Below, in pieces: positions 14,734-23,567 of a DNA stretch of 44,102 nt. Every line of letters begins with the position of its first letter. The stretch's first letter is position 1. The translations under genes and the position numbers were made by a program. Source of the DNA: JBBRWV01 sp038248985 (GTDB lineage Bacteria; Planctomycetota; Phycisphaerae; WQYP01); the NCBI GenBank assembly GCA_038248985.1, contig JBBRWV010000012.1, positions 1 through 44,102 on the forward strand, written 5' to 3'. Under the pieces are notes generated by a model that was not told where the DNA came from, did not search any database, and worked only from the letters and a program-made list of their open reading frames with translations.

Positions 14734-15627
14734 ATGCAAGATTCAGAGAACAGAAGAAGGATGGACGGCATGACAGAGCAGAGGAAAGAGGAGATCGGCG
14801 AGATGGTGGCGGCAGGGGTGAGACCCCCGGTAGCGGGTGGCGCGGGGTCGATGGTGCGGAGACGGGGGGGATTTGTGGGGGATTTTTGGGAGGGAGTGGT
14901 GACGCCGTGGCGGGGGTTTGTATATATGCTTGGCAAGCCGGGGTTGTGGACGTTTGGGTGGGCACCGGTGCTGATTAATCTGGCGGTGACGACGCTGACG
15001 CTGATGGGTTTGGCGGTGGGGTTGTATTACGGGATTGGAGCGATTCACGGGAGTGTGTATTTTGCGTCGGGGTGGTGGGGGCGGACGCAGGAGGTGTTGG
15101 TGGTGATGGGGCTGGTGGTGGCGGCGCTGGGGATGACGCTGGCGGTTTATTTTTTATTGGCGTCGGCGTTGTGCGGATATTTTTATGGATTGCTGGCGAA
15201 AGAGGTGGAGAAGCAACTGGGGATGCGGGAGGAGGATATGAAGGAGTTGCCGCTGCATTACCAGGTATTTGATGCGTTGCGGGATTTTCTGGTGATTGGG
15301 GGGACGTCGGTGGGATGTTTGCTGCTGGGGTGCGTGCCGGTGGTGGGATCGGTGGTGGGGACGGGGATAGCGTTGTACGTGGATTGTTTTGTGTTTGGTT
15401 ATGACTACCTGGATTTTCCACTGGAGTTGCGGGCAATGAAGCGGAAGGAGAAGTGGGCTTTTGCGCGGCGTCATCGGGCGCATACGGTGGGGCTGGGGTT
15501 GACGGTGCTGGTATTCAATTTTGTGCCGATACTGGGGAGCGTGATGCTGACGACGGCGGCGACGGGGGCGGTGTTGTTGCATCGGAAGCTGGTGGAGAGG
15601 GAGGAAGCTGAAAGAAAGAGGGGATGA
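14734..15627 (+). CDS. EI24/CysZ-like integral membrane protein
   Basis: About 297 residues from ATG 14734; GTG 14719 would add five. A polar N-terminal ~40 residues is followed by WRGFVYMLGKPGLWTFGWAPVLINL, the opening of EI24/CysZ family proteins. Several membrane spans follow (VLVVMGLVVAALGMTLAVYF; VIGGTSVGCLLLGCVPVVGSV; GLGLTVLVFNFVPILGSVML), with FVFGYDYLDFPLELR between the last two. In this family that segment precedes a conserved F-G-x-x-x-x-A-P block. CysZ transports sulfate in enterobacteria, but no cysteine-biosynthesis neighbours are present, so the substrate should not be assumed. It converges on ppk1, with 25 bp between stops. Confidence 0.75.
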   Translation: MQDSENRRRMDGMTEQRKEEIGEMVAAGVRPPVAGGAGSMVRRRGGFVGDFWEGVVTPWRGFVYMLGKPGLWTFGWAPVLINLAVTTLTLMGLAVGLYYGIGAIHGSVYFASGWWGRTQEVLVVMGLVVAALGMTLAVYFLLASALCGYFYGLLAKEVEKQLGMREEDMKELPLHYQVFDALRDFLVIGGTSVGCLLLGCVPVVGSVVGTGIALYVDCFVFGYDYLDFPLELRAMKRKEKWAFARRHRAHTVGLGLTVLVFNFVPILGSVMLTTAATGAVLLHRKLVEREEAERKRG

Positions 15628-15652
15628 GGGATATTTTGGGGTGGGACGGCAA

Positions 15653-17767
15653 TCAGCGGCGTTGGGTGGAGCGTTGGAGAGTGAGGTCCATGAGGCGCTG
15701 GTGGGTGGAGCGTTCGGGTTCACCGGGGGCGGGGCGGCGTTGGATCCAGGTGCCGTCGGAGTGGAGGTCCCAGGCCTGGCGGTTGTCAGAGAGCATGATG
15801 TCGAGGATTTCGCGGAGGCGGGATTGGAGGGCGGGATCGAGGATGGGGGTGGCGGCTTCGACGCGGTGGGAGAGGTTGCGGGACATCCAATCGGCCGAGC
15901 CCATGTAGTATTCCTGTTGGCCATCGTTGTGGAAGTTGAAGATGCGGGAGTGTTCAAGGAAGCGGCCGATGATGGAGATGACGCGGATGTTTTCAGAGAG
16001 GCCTTTGACGCCGGGGCGGAGACAGCAGAAGCCGCGGACGAAGAGGTCGGTGGGGACGCCGGCGGTGCTGGCGCGGTAGAGGGCATCGATGACTTCGCGA
16101 TCTTCGAGTTGGTTCATTTTGGCGGTGATGCGGGCGGGGCGGCCGGCGGCGGCGTGATCGATTTCGCGTTGGATCATGTCGATGAAGCGGCGGCGCATTT
16201 CGAGGGGTGCGACGAGGAGTTGGCGATAGTTGCGTTTGAGGGAGCGACCGGTGAGGAAGGCGAAGAGGTCGATGACGTCATCGCAGAGATCTTCGCGGCA
16301 GGTGAAGAGGCCGATGTCGGTATAGAGTTGGGCAGTTTTGGCGTTGTAGTTTCCGGTGGCGATGTGGGCGTAGCAGCGGAGGCGGTCGTCTTCGCGGCGG
16401 ACGACGAGGGCGGTTTTGGTGTGGGTTTTCAGGCCGAGGATGCCGTAGACGACGTGGGCGCCGGCGGTTTCGAGGGTTTGGGCCCACTGGATGTTGCGTT
16501 CTTCATCGAAGCGGGCTTTGAGTTCGACGAGGACGGCGACTTGCTTGCCGGCTTCGGAGGCGCGGGCGAGTGCGGAGACGAAGGGGGAATCGCGACTGGT
16601 GCGGTAGAGGGTCATTTTGAGGGCGACGACCTTGGGGTCTTTGGCGGCGGTGAGGATGAAGCGTTCGACGGAGGAGTCGAAGCTTTCATAGGGGTGGTGC
16701 ACGAGGACGTCATTCTGGCGGATGATGGCGAAGAAGTCGGCATCGGGATCGGCAAAGGCGGGGGGGACCTCGGGAGTCCAGACGGGGGCTTTGAGGTCGG
16801 GACGATCGATGCCGTTGGCGAGGGACATGAGATCGCTTTTGCCGAGTGGTTCGGGGAGTTCGTAGAGGGTTTCTTCGGAGGATTCGAGTCCATCGAGGAG
16901 GAATTGGCGCATCTCGGCGGACATGGTGCGGGCGATCTGGATGCGGACGGTTTCGCCGAAGCGGCGTTGGCGGAGTTCTTCCTGGACGGTTTCGAGAAGA
17001 TCTTCGGGATATTCATCGAATTCGGCTTCGACTTCGGCGTTGCGGGTGACGCGGAAGTGCTGGTGCTCGAGGATTTCCATGCCGGGGAAGAGTAGAGCGA
17101 GGCGGGCTTCGATGAGGCTTTCGAGGGGGACGAAGACGTACTGGCGGCCTTCCTGAAAGGTGAGCCAGCGGCTGAGGGTTTGAGGGACCTTGATGCGGGC
17201 GAAGAGATGTTCAGGGGAGCCGGGTTGTTTGAGGAGGATGCCGATGGAGAGGCTGAGGTTGCTGATGAAAGGGAAGGGGTGGCCGGGATCGACGGCGAGG
17301 GGGGTGAGGATGGGGTAGATTTGGGCGCGGAAGTAGTCATCGGCCTTGGCTTGTTGTTGAGGTGAGAGTTCGACGTAGTCGCGCATGAAGATGGATTCGG
17401 CTTCGAGGGCGGGGCGGAGCTGGTGGATCCAGAGGTCTTCAACTTCGTGGGTGTATTGCATGATTTTGGCGCGGACGGCGGCGAGGTGCTGGGTGGGGCT
17501 GAGGCCGTCGAGAGAGCGTTCGGTGGAGCCCTGGGCGACTTTTTGATGGAGGAGACCGATGCGTTTCATGAAGAATTCGTCGGAGTTGCTGGAGTAGATG
17601 GCGAGGAATTTGACGCGTTCGAGGAGGGGCGTGCGGGGGTCGAAGGCTTCGTGGAGGACGCGGTGGTTGAAGTCGAGCCAGGAGAGGTCGCGGTTGAAGA
17701 AGCGGGAATCGCCGACGGGGGGTTCGTCGATGCGGGAGAGGGTGGCGGCTTTTTCGGGAGGGGGCAT
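15653..17767 (-). CDS. ppk1: Polyphosphate kinase 1
   Basis: 704 residues, the usual PPK1 length. The N-terminal domain opens with FFNRDLSWLDFNHRVL. Next come the head region (NSDEFFMKRIGLL), the Arg-rich KMTLYRTSRDSPFV, and the catalytic phospholipase-D-like core with AHIATGNYNAKTAQLYTDIG. The His of that segment corresponds to the autophosphorylated His of E. coli PPK1. A C-terminal GSADWMSRNLSHRVE motif follows. The enzyme polymerises the gamma-phosphate of ATP into polyphosphate. ATG 17767 is chosen over the longer frame because it has AAGGA upstream and gives the normal N-terminus. An inverted repeat 56 bp upstream may be an operator. Confidence 0.95.
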   Translation of the reverse strand: MPPPEKAATLSRIDEPPVGDSRFFNRDLSWLDFNHRVLHEAFDPRTPLLERVKFLAIYSSNSDEFFMKRIGLLHQKVAQGSTERSLDGLSPTQHLAAVRAKIMQYTHEVEDLWIHQLRPALEAESIFMRDYVELSPQQQAKADDYFRAQIYPILTPLAVDPGHPFPFISNLSLSIGILLKQPGSPEHLFARIKVPQTLSRWLTFQEGRQYVFVPLESLIEARLALLFPGMEILEHQHFRVTRNAEVEAEFDEYPEDLLETVQEELRQRRFGETVRIQIARTMSAEMRQFLLDGLESSEETLYELPEPLGKSDLMSLANGIDRPDLKAPVWTPEVPPAFADPDADFFAIIRQNDVLVHHPYESFDSSVERFILTAAKDPKVVALKMTLYRTSRDSPFVSALARASEAGKQVAVLVELKARFDEERNIQWAQTLETAGAHVVYGILGLKTHTKTALVVRREDDRLRCYAHIATGNYNAKTAQLYTDIGLFTCREDLCDDVIDLFAFLTGRSLKRNYRQLLVAPLEMRRRFIDMIQREIDHAAAGRPARITAKMNQLEDREVIDALYRASTAGVPTDLFVRGFCCLRPGVKGLSENIRVISIIGRFLEHSRIFNFHNDGQQEYYMGSADWMSRNLSHRVEAATPILDPALQSRLREILDIMLSDNRQAWDLHSDGTWIQRRPAPGEPERSTHQRLMDLTLQRSTQRR

Positions 17768-17822
17768 GGGAGAAATCCTTGCGGGGTGACGAGGGGGTGC
17801 GGGGAGGGAGTGGAACGAACGG

Positions 17823-17848
17823 GTACACTGGTAACATAGGGAGTGTAC
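17823..17848. promoter_or_regulatory. Inverted repeat in the ppk1 / glycosyltransferase divergent region
   Basis: GTACACT (17823-17829) and AGTGTAC (17842-17848) form a perfect 7-bp inverted repeat with a 12-bp spacer, about one helical turn plus. It lies ~56 bp upstream of the ppk1 start. Operator function is inferred from symmetry and position only. Confidence 0.35.
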
Positions 17849-18044
17849 GGAGGCAATGGGATGAGGCGGAACAAAATGGAGGATGGGAAGAATTAATACA
17901 ATGCTAACGAAAGTGATTTTGGAGATTATCGGAAGGGGCTTGGCGCGAGAGGGGGAGGAGGTGGATATTAGCGGGGGCCACGGGGAAAACGGCATTGTTG
18001 CAGCGCTTTCCATGTCGGCAGAGATGCGCTACCATCGTTGGGCT

Positions 18045-19787
18045 ATGGAAAATGATTTGCAGTCGCTGATTCCTGACCAGTATGTGCGCCGGCCGTGGTG
18101 TGTGCGGTTGGCGATTGCGCTGTTGGTTTTGGGGGCGGTGCTGAATCTTTTTTTTCTGTATCACAATTGCCCGTTCGATCTGTCGGATGATGAGTGTCAT
18201 TACTGGGAGTGGTCGCGGCATTTGGATTATGGGTATTACTCGAAGCCGCCGGGGATTGCGTGGGTGATTGGGGCGGCGGCGTATGTGGGGAAGGTGTTGG
18301 GGGTTGCGCAGACGGCGGAGGCGATGATGCCGGTGATACGGACGCCGGCGGTGGTATTTGGATTTTTATCGGGGTTGCTTTCGTGGGGATTGACGCGACG
18401 GATATTTCGGGATGATCGGGCGGGGCTGATGGTGTTGCTACTGTCGGCGGCAGTGCCGATGTTTAGCGTGGGGTCGCTGCTGATTACGATCGATTCGCCG
18501 ATGTATTTGTGTTGGGGAGCGGCGGTGTATGCGTTGTGGCGGTTTGTGGAGGGGTCAGGGGTGAGGGGCGAGGGGTCAGTGAGGTGGTTGTATCTGGGGG
18601 CGTGGGCGACATCGATGGGAATGTTGTTTAAGCCGGTGTTGATTGCGGTGCCGTTGTGTGCGGGGGTGGCGGCGTGGTGGGATCCGGGGATTCGCGCGAA
18701 GTTCAAGACGTGGCATGTGGCGGGGGCGATGGTGGTGGTGCTGCTGTCGCAAGTGCCGGTGGTGATGTGGAATGCGCAGCATGATTGGGTAACGTTTCGG
18801 CATATTGGTACGCAGGGGGGATTTGCGGGCGGGAAGATCACGCACTGGTATACGCCGCTGGCGCGGTTGGGGGAGTATGTGGGCGGGCAGGCGGGCGGGA
18901 TGGCGGGGATGATTTTTGTATTGCTGGTGATCGCAATGGTGGGGGCGGTGCGGACGGTGCGGGCGGGGCGCAAGGATATTCGATTGAGCGGGCAGACATC
19001 GGGGCTGGTGTTTCTGCTGGCGTTTGCGCTGCCGCTGTGGCTGTTTTATTTGGTGATGAACGTGTGGACGAGCACGGAGTTGAATTGGCCGGCGGCGAGT
19101 TATTTTGCGGCGATGGCGTTGTTGGGAGGGGTGTGCAGTGGGGCGTGGAACAAGCGGCCGGTGGATCGCGGGGCGCGGGCGTGGATCGCGGCGACGATTG
19201 TGTGGGGGGTGGCGATTGGGGCGCTGGCGCAGAATTTTGACATTTTGTATCCCATGGCGGCGGAGAAACTGGCGAAGACGGAGAGCAAGGAAGCGTATTT
19301 TCGAAGCGCGTGGCATCCGCGGAAGTGGGATTTGTCGCTGCGTCTGAAGGCGGCGCAGGAGCGGGCGGACGTGGTGCAGAAGTTGCGGGAGGAGTTTTTT
19401 GCAGAGACGGGCCAGGAACCGCTGCTGGCGGCGCATCATTATGGGGTGGCCTCGTCGCTGGCATTTCATCTGCCGGATCAGCCGATGGTGTTTTGCATTC
19501 AGTCGAACAAGGGGGGTCGGCACAGTCAGTATGACTTGTGGGAGGGGTTGAACGAGGTGAATGTGCGGGGGAGGCCGGGAGAGCTGGTGTATGCGGGGGC
19601 GAATGTGTTGGTTGTGGGGGTGGACGATCCGAAGGAGATCGACGCGGTGATAAGGCCGGCGTTTGAGCGGATGGAGGGGCCTTTTCAGGCGCGGGTGGAT
19701 CATTTGGGGATCAACACGCGGAATTTGCCGTATATTCGAGGGTACGGATTTAAGGGGCTACCCGAACACGCGGGCGGGCCGTACTAA
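18045..19787 (+). CDS. PMT/GT39-type (ArnT-like) membrane glycosyltransferase
   Basis: About 580 residues, multi-spanning. The first membrane helix is followed by the acidic loop SDDECHYWEWSRHLDYGYYS and then KPPGIAWVIG. This is the DE-x-x-Y-W-x-W-S-x-x-L-x-x-G-Y-Y-x-x-P-P-x-x-A-W signature of PMT_2/GT39 enzymes, where the first acidic pair is catalytic. They move a sugar from a polyprenyl-phosphate donor to an extracytoplasmic acceptor (lipid A, protein or glycan). A hydrophilic C-terminal domain of ~200 residues follows the last span. ATG 18045 is chosen; 18012 and 18024 are possible, and none has a strong Shine-Dalgarno. The 277-bp gap upstream is shared with divergent ppk1. Confidence 0.85.
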   Translation: MENDLQSLIPDQYVRRPWCVRLAIALLVLGAVLNLFFLYHNCPFDLSDDECHYWEWSRHLDYGYYSKPPGIAWVIGAAAYVGKVLGVAQTAEAMMPVIRTPAVVFGFLSGLLSWGLTRRIFRDDRAGLMVLLLSAAVPMFSVGSLLITIDSPMYLCWGAAVYALWRFVEGSGVRGEGSVRWLYLGAWATSMGMLFKPVLIAVPLCAGVAAWWDPGIRAKFKTWHVAGAMVVVLLSQVPVVMWNAQHDWVTFRHIGTQGGFAGGKITHWYTPLARLGEYVGGQAGGMAGMIFVLLVIAMVGAVRTVRAGRKDIRLSGQTSGLVFLLAFALPLWLFYLVMNVWTSTELNWPAASYFAAMALLGGVCSGAWNKRPVDRGARAWIAATIVWGVAIGALAQNFDILYPMAAEKLAKTESKEAYFRSAWHPRKWDLSLRLKAAQERADVVQKLREEFFAETGQEPLLAAHHYGVASSLAFHLPDQPMVFCIQSNKGGRHSQYDLWEGLNEVNVRGRPGELVYAGANVLVVGVDDPKEIDAVIRPAFERMEGPFQARVDHLGINTRNLPYIRGYGFKGLPEHAGGPY

Positions 19788-19839
19788 GGGAGAGGGTGAA
19801 ATATTCTGTGGTTGTTTTTTGATTTGATGTGAAGACGAT

Positions 19840-20151
19840 ATGCTGGAATTACTTGCTCAATCGGCCCCCAGCGAGAAAGCCAAGTTTGACGTTATATTGT
19901 GGGCGGGGATATTGATGGGGATTGTGATCATTGGGGGTCTGGCGATCATGATGTTACGGAACAAGCTGCGGACGTATGAAGATCCGGGAGCGTCAGCGAA
20001 TGCGGGTTTTTCGCTATCGGATTTACGTGAGATGCGGGATCGGGAGGAGATCACGTCTGAAGAATATGAGATCACGAAGGCGAAGATTGTGTCAAAGGTG
20101 AGAGCTTCGGCAGATAAGGCGGCGGGAAAAATGAAAGGAGATGGGGAGTAG
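19840..20151 (+). CDS. Small membrane protein with SHOCT-like C-terminus
   Basis: 103 residues with one membrane span (VILWAGILMGIVIIGGLAIM, ~18-37), a short linker, and FSLSDLREMRDREEITSEEY followed by EITKAKIVSKV. The tail has the L-x-x-L-x-x-L-x-x-x-G/E-x-I-T-x-x-E-Y/F-x-x-x-K-x-x-L pattern of SHOCT (short C-terminal) oligomerisation tails. The function is unknown. It lies 52 bp after the first GT39-type gene on the same strand, so co-transcription is likely. Confidence 0.65.
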   Translation: MLELLAQSAPSEKAKFDVILWAGILMGIVIIGGLAIMMLRNKLRTYEDPGASANAGFSLSDLREMRDREEITSEEYEITKAKIVSKVRASADKAAGKMKGDGE

Positions 20152-20190
20152 CGTGAGGGCATGGGAAATAGATTGGGATGCCCTTGGGTA

Positions 20191-20203
20191 CCCCCCCACC
20201 GCT
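20191..20203 (-). repeat. C-run interspersed repeat, copy 2
   Basis: CCCCCCCACCGCT in the gap between the SHOCT-like gene and the second glycosyltransferase gene. It shares its 13-bp core with copy 1. Confidence 0.5.
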
Positions 20204-20300
20204 GCCGGGACAATTTTTGCTCGCTTCTGATTTGGCAAGGTATGATGCAGGAGTCTGGTGTGGACCGTGGGCCGTCGTGCGTGATTGAATTAGGATATAT

Positions 20301-21812
20301 GTGCCTGAAAGCATGAAACAGGTTGGAGTTATTCCGCCGCAGTTGATGCGGCGGTGTTTGTTGTTGGTGGTGGCGGTGGGGATAGGTTGGAGGCTGCTGC
20401 GTTTTTTTTTGGGGATGCCGATATGGGGGGATGAAGCATCGGTGGGTTTGAATTTAATGGACCGGGGATTTGGGGATCTATTGAAGCCGCTGGAGTATGA
20501 CCAGGTGGCACCGGCGTTTTTTATCGCAGGGGAATGGGGGATGCAGCAGATGATGGGGGCGTCGGAATATTCGCTGCGGATTTTGCCGACGGTGGCGGGG
20601 ATAGCGGCGCTCGTGGTTTTTTCTTTTTGGGCAAGGAAAGTGGTGCCACCCCTGGCGGCGTTGTTTGCGACGGGGATTATGGCGGTAGCATTTTATCCGG
20701 TACGGCATAGTGTGGAGGTGAAGCCCTACGCTTTTGATTTACTGGCTTCATGCGTGTTGTTATGGGTGGCGACGACATGGCAGCAGAAACCGGAGCGGAC
20801 ACGATGGTTGTGGGCCCTGGGGTTGGTGATGGTATTGGCGATATTTTCTTCGTATCCAGCGGTATTTGTGGCGGGAGCGATCGTGGTGGTGCTGATACCG
20901 ACGGTGGTGCGGGGGAAGAGTGGAGAAATGTGGGCGGGGTATGGGATTATGGTGGGGATGCTGCTGGCAGCGGTGGCAGTGTCGTATTTATTTTTGGTTG
21001 TGCCGCAGCAGAGAGCGACGGCGACAATGATGAATTCCTACTGGGAGAAAGGCTTTTTGCCGCTGTCTTTTTTGGCGGCGGTAAAATGGCTAATGGTGGA
21101 ACACGTCGGGAATTTGATGGCGTATCCGGTGGGCGGGAAGAATGGGGCGAGCGCGCTGACATTGGTATTTTTTCTGGCGGGGGCGTGGACGATGTATCAA
21201 TCGAAACAGCGGCGGATGCTGGGGCTGCTGATGCTGCCGTTTTTGCTGACGTTAATTGCATCGGCGATGCGGAAGTATCCGTATGGGGACAGCGCGCGGA
21301 TCACGCAGCATTTGGCTCCGATGATATGTTTGTTGAGCGGGTTGGGGGTGGCGGGGATTATAGAGATGCTGTCGTCGACGCATAGAAAATGGGCGACCCT
21401 GGCGGTGGTGAGTTGCTACGGGGTTATCGGGGCAGCGGGGGCGGTGATCGATGTAATGTCACCGTACAAACGGCTGGCAGATCAGCAGACGCGGGAGGTG
21501 GTGGAGAGGGCGTTGGGAAGTGATGAGCAGGCATTGGTGGTGCAGAATATGAAGAAGGTGCCAGTGAATTTTCAATGGTATCTGCGGAAGGAGCGGCCGG
21601 GACTGGCGTTTGGGGGTGAGTGGGAGAGGATGAAGCCTGACCAGGGGATGCTGGTCTTTAATTTCAACCGGAGTAAGCCGTTGGATGTGGGTTGGGGGAA
21701 CGGCCGAGAATTACTGGGGCGTGAGACGCATTTGCTAAAGACGGGAGCGGAGGAGAATCCGCCGGTTTTTTGCGAAATTACGCGATGGGGGTGCGAGTTG
21801 CGCGGTGAATAA
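20301..21812 (+). CDS. Second PMT/GT39-like membrane glycosyltransferase
   Basis: 503 residues with ~10 hydrophobic spans. After the first span comes the loop MPIWGDEASVGLNLMDRGFG, with the Asp-Glu pair expected of GT39/PMT catalytic loops, then YDQVAPAFFIAGEWGMQQMM and SLRILPTVAGIAALVVF, typical of the family. A hydrophilic C-terminal part of ~110 residues follows. GTG 20301 is chosen because AGGA lies five bases upstream; ATG 20313 is the alternative. The protein is more divergent than its neighbour at 18045, so the sugar donor and acceptor cannot be named. The two enzymes may act in one surface-glycan pathway. Confidence 0.75.
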   Translation: MPESMKQVGVIPPQLMRRCLLLVVAVGIGWRLLRFFLGMPIWGDEASVGLNLMDRGFGDLLKPLEYDQVAPAFFIAGEWGMQQMMGASEYSLRILPTVAGIAALVVFSFWARKVVPPLAALFATGIMAVAFYPVRHSVEVKPYAFDLLASCVLLWVATTWQQKPERTRWLWALGLVMVLAIFSSYPAVFVAGAIVVVLIPTVVRGKSGEMWAGYGIMVGMLLAAVAVSYLFLVVPQQRATATMMNSYWEKGFLPLSFLAAVKWLMVEHVGNLMAYPVGGKNGASALTLVFFLAGAWTMYQSKQRRMLGLLMLPFLLTLIASAMRKYPYGDSARITQHLAPMICLLSGLGVAGIIEMLSSTHRKWATLAVVSCYGVIGAAGAVIDVMSPYKRLADQQTREVVERALGSDEQALVVQNMKKVPVNFQWYLRKERPGLAFGGEWERMKPDQGMLVFNFNRSKPLDVGWGNGRELLGRETHLLKTGAEENPPVFCEITRWGCELRGE

Positions 21813-21990
21813 TGGAGCGAGGATGGGAAGACCTTTGAAGGTTGCGATATCCGCTTATTCTTGTTGGACCTGTGAACCGACATTCTCTATGATTGGAAAG
21901 CTTTGGTGATACCGCGTCGAAACCTAACGGCAGCGCGTGCAGCGTGCATACCGGGTGGATTCGATGCTTTTAATAAACCGGAAGGGCGAT

Positions 21991-23391
21991 ATGGCCAGTC
22001 AATCAGGCGGAAATTTTGGTAATGGCGGTCCGACGAATCCTGGGCCCAGCACGACAGGCGGCGCGACGACGGGAGGACCCCCGACCGGGGGAGCGGGAGG
22101 TGGCGGCGCGGGTGGAGGCGGAGGGGGATTTAAGGGTAGAAAGGTGACGAACTGTTCGTTCTGCGGGAAATCTTCACGGGAAGTGGGGCCGATGGTGGAG
22201 GGGCCGAACGATATTTATATTTGTTCGAACTGCACGGAGCTGTGCCAGAACATTTTCCGGCAGGAGAAGCGGAAGGTGTCAGGCAGCCGGCCGATGTTCG
22301 GACAGATACCGTCACCGCGGCAGCTCAAAGAATTTATGGATCAATATGTGATTGGGCAGGACCGGGCGAAGCGTTCGCTGTCGGTAGCGGTACACAATCA
22401 TTACAAGCGTTTGACGCATGCGGACACGACGACGACGGGCGACGACATTGAGATTGATAAGTCGAACGTGCTGTTCATTGGGCCGACGGGTTCGGGGAAG
22501 ACGTTGCTGGCAAAGACGTTGGCGCGTTGTTTGAATGTGCCGTTTGCGATTGGGGATGCGACGACGCTGACGGAGGCGGGGTATGTGGGCGAGGACGTGG
22601 AGAATCTGCTGCTGAAGTTGCTACAAAACGCGGACTTTGATCTGGAAGCGGCGCAGCGCGGGATTATTTACATTGACGAGATCGACAAGATCGGCAAGAC
22701 GAACATGAACGTGTCGATCACGCGGGACGTTTCGGGGGAGGGCGTGCAGCAGGCGTTGCTGAAGATGCTGGAAGGGACCGTGGCGAATGTGCCACCTCAG
22801 GGCGGGCGAAAGCATCCGGAGCAGCAGTACATTCAGTTGGATACGACGCACATTTTGTTTATCTGCGGCGGGACGTTTGTGGGATTGGAAGACATCATTG
22901 GGAAGCGTTTGGGCAAGCGGATGATCGGGTTCCACACGGAGGCCGAGGGGGAGATTGCGGCGGAGAGGAAGAAGGGGGAGTTGCTGAAGAAAGTGACGCC
23001 GGACGATTTGATCGAATACGGGATGATCCCGGAGTTCATTGGTCGATTGCCGGTGGTGGCTTCATTGGAGCCGCTGACGGAGGAGGCGATGATCCAGATT
23101 TTGACGGCGCCGAAGAATGCGTTGATCAAGCAGTACCAGAAGCTGTTCTCGATTGAGGGCTGCGAACTGGAGTTTACGGAAGATGCGTTGAAGCTGATCG
23201 CCCAACGGGCATTGAAGCGCGACACGGGGGCGCGGGCGCTGCGAAGCGTGATGGAAGAAGTGATGGGCGATTTGATGTATCAGTTGCCGGACGTGCAGGA
23301 ACGCGGCAAGTACATTATCTCGGAGGAGGTCGTGAATGGCGAGGTGGGGCTGTTTGACCGCAAGCCGATACCGATCAAGGAAAGCGCGTAA
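21991..23391 (+). CDS. clpX: ClpX, ATP-dependent Clp protease ATPase subunit
   Basis: 466 residues. The zinc-binding domain has four Cys (CSFCGKSSREVG ... ICSNCTELC, ~49-78). The AAA+ module has GPTGSGKTLLAKTLA (Walker A), the pore loop GYVGEDVEN, IIYIDEIDKIG (Walker B), sensor motifs and the C-terminal RDTGARALRSVMEE. ClpX unfolds substrates and feeds them to ClpP. An unusual ~45-residue stretch of Gly, Thr and Pro precedes the zinc domain, which normally starts near the N-terminus. ATG 21991 has GGAAGG upstream; starts at 21964 or 21937 would only lengthen the tail. No clpP or tig lies next to it, unlike the common tig-clpP-clpX order. Confidence 0.96.
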   Translation: MASQSGGNFGNGGPTNPGPSTTGGATTGGPPTGGAGGGGAGGGGGGFKGRKVTNCSFCGKSSREVGPMVEGPNDIYICSNCTELCQNIFRQEKRKVSGSRPMFGQIPSPRQLKEFMDQYVIGQDRAKRSLSVAVHNHYKRLTHADTTTTGDDIEIDKSNVLFIGPTGSGKTLLAKTLARCLNVPFAIGDATTLTEAGYVGEDVENLLLKLLQNADFDLEAAQRGIIYIDEIDKIGKTNMNVSITRDVSGEGVQQALLKMLEGTVANVPPQGGRKHPEQQYIQLDTTHILFICGGTFVGLEDIIGKRLGKRMIGFHTEAEGEIAAERKKGELLKKVTPDDLIEYGMIPEFIGRLPVVASLEPLTEEAMIQILTAPKNALIKQYQKLFSIEGCELEFTEDALKLIAQRALKRDTGARALRSVMEEVMGDLMYQLPDVQERGKYIISEEVVNGEVGLFDRKPIPIKESA

Positions 23392-23431
23392 CGACCTGAC
23401 GGTTCAGGCAGTTTGGCAAAAAGAACGCAGG

Positions 23432-23463
23432 GGCACCACTTCAACGAGTGGTGCCTTTTTTTT
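23432..23463 (+). terminator. Rho-independent terminator of clpX
   Basis: GGCACCACT (23432-23440), a 6-nt loop, AGTGGTGCC (23447-23455), then eight Ts. Confidence 0.95.
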
Positions 23464-23567
23464 CGCCAGCTAATTCTCAGACGTGGCGGCAGATGGGTCG
23501 ATAATGTTAACGGGCGCAGCCGGTTGGCCGGAGGTGCGTCGTTTTAGGACTGTTCCCCGGAGATTCC

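Noticed and set aside
23500..23512. GATAATGTTAACG, resembling the XerD arm of a dif site
   Set aside because: No matching XerC arm lies the right distance away, and the base-composition skew does not change here.
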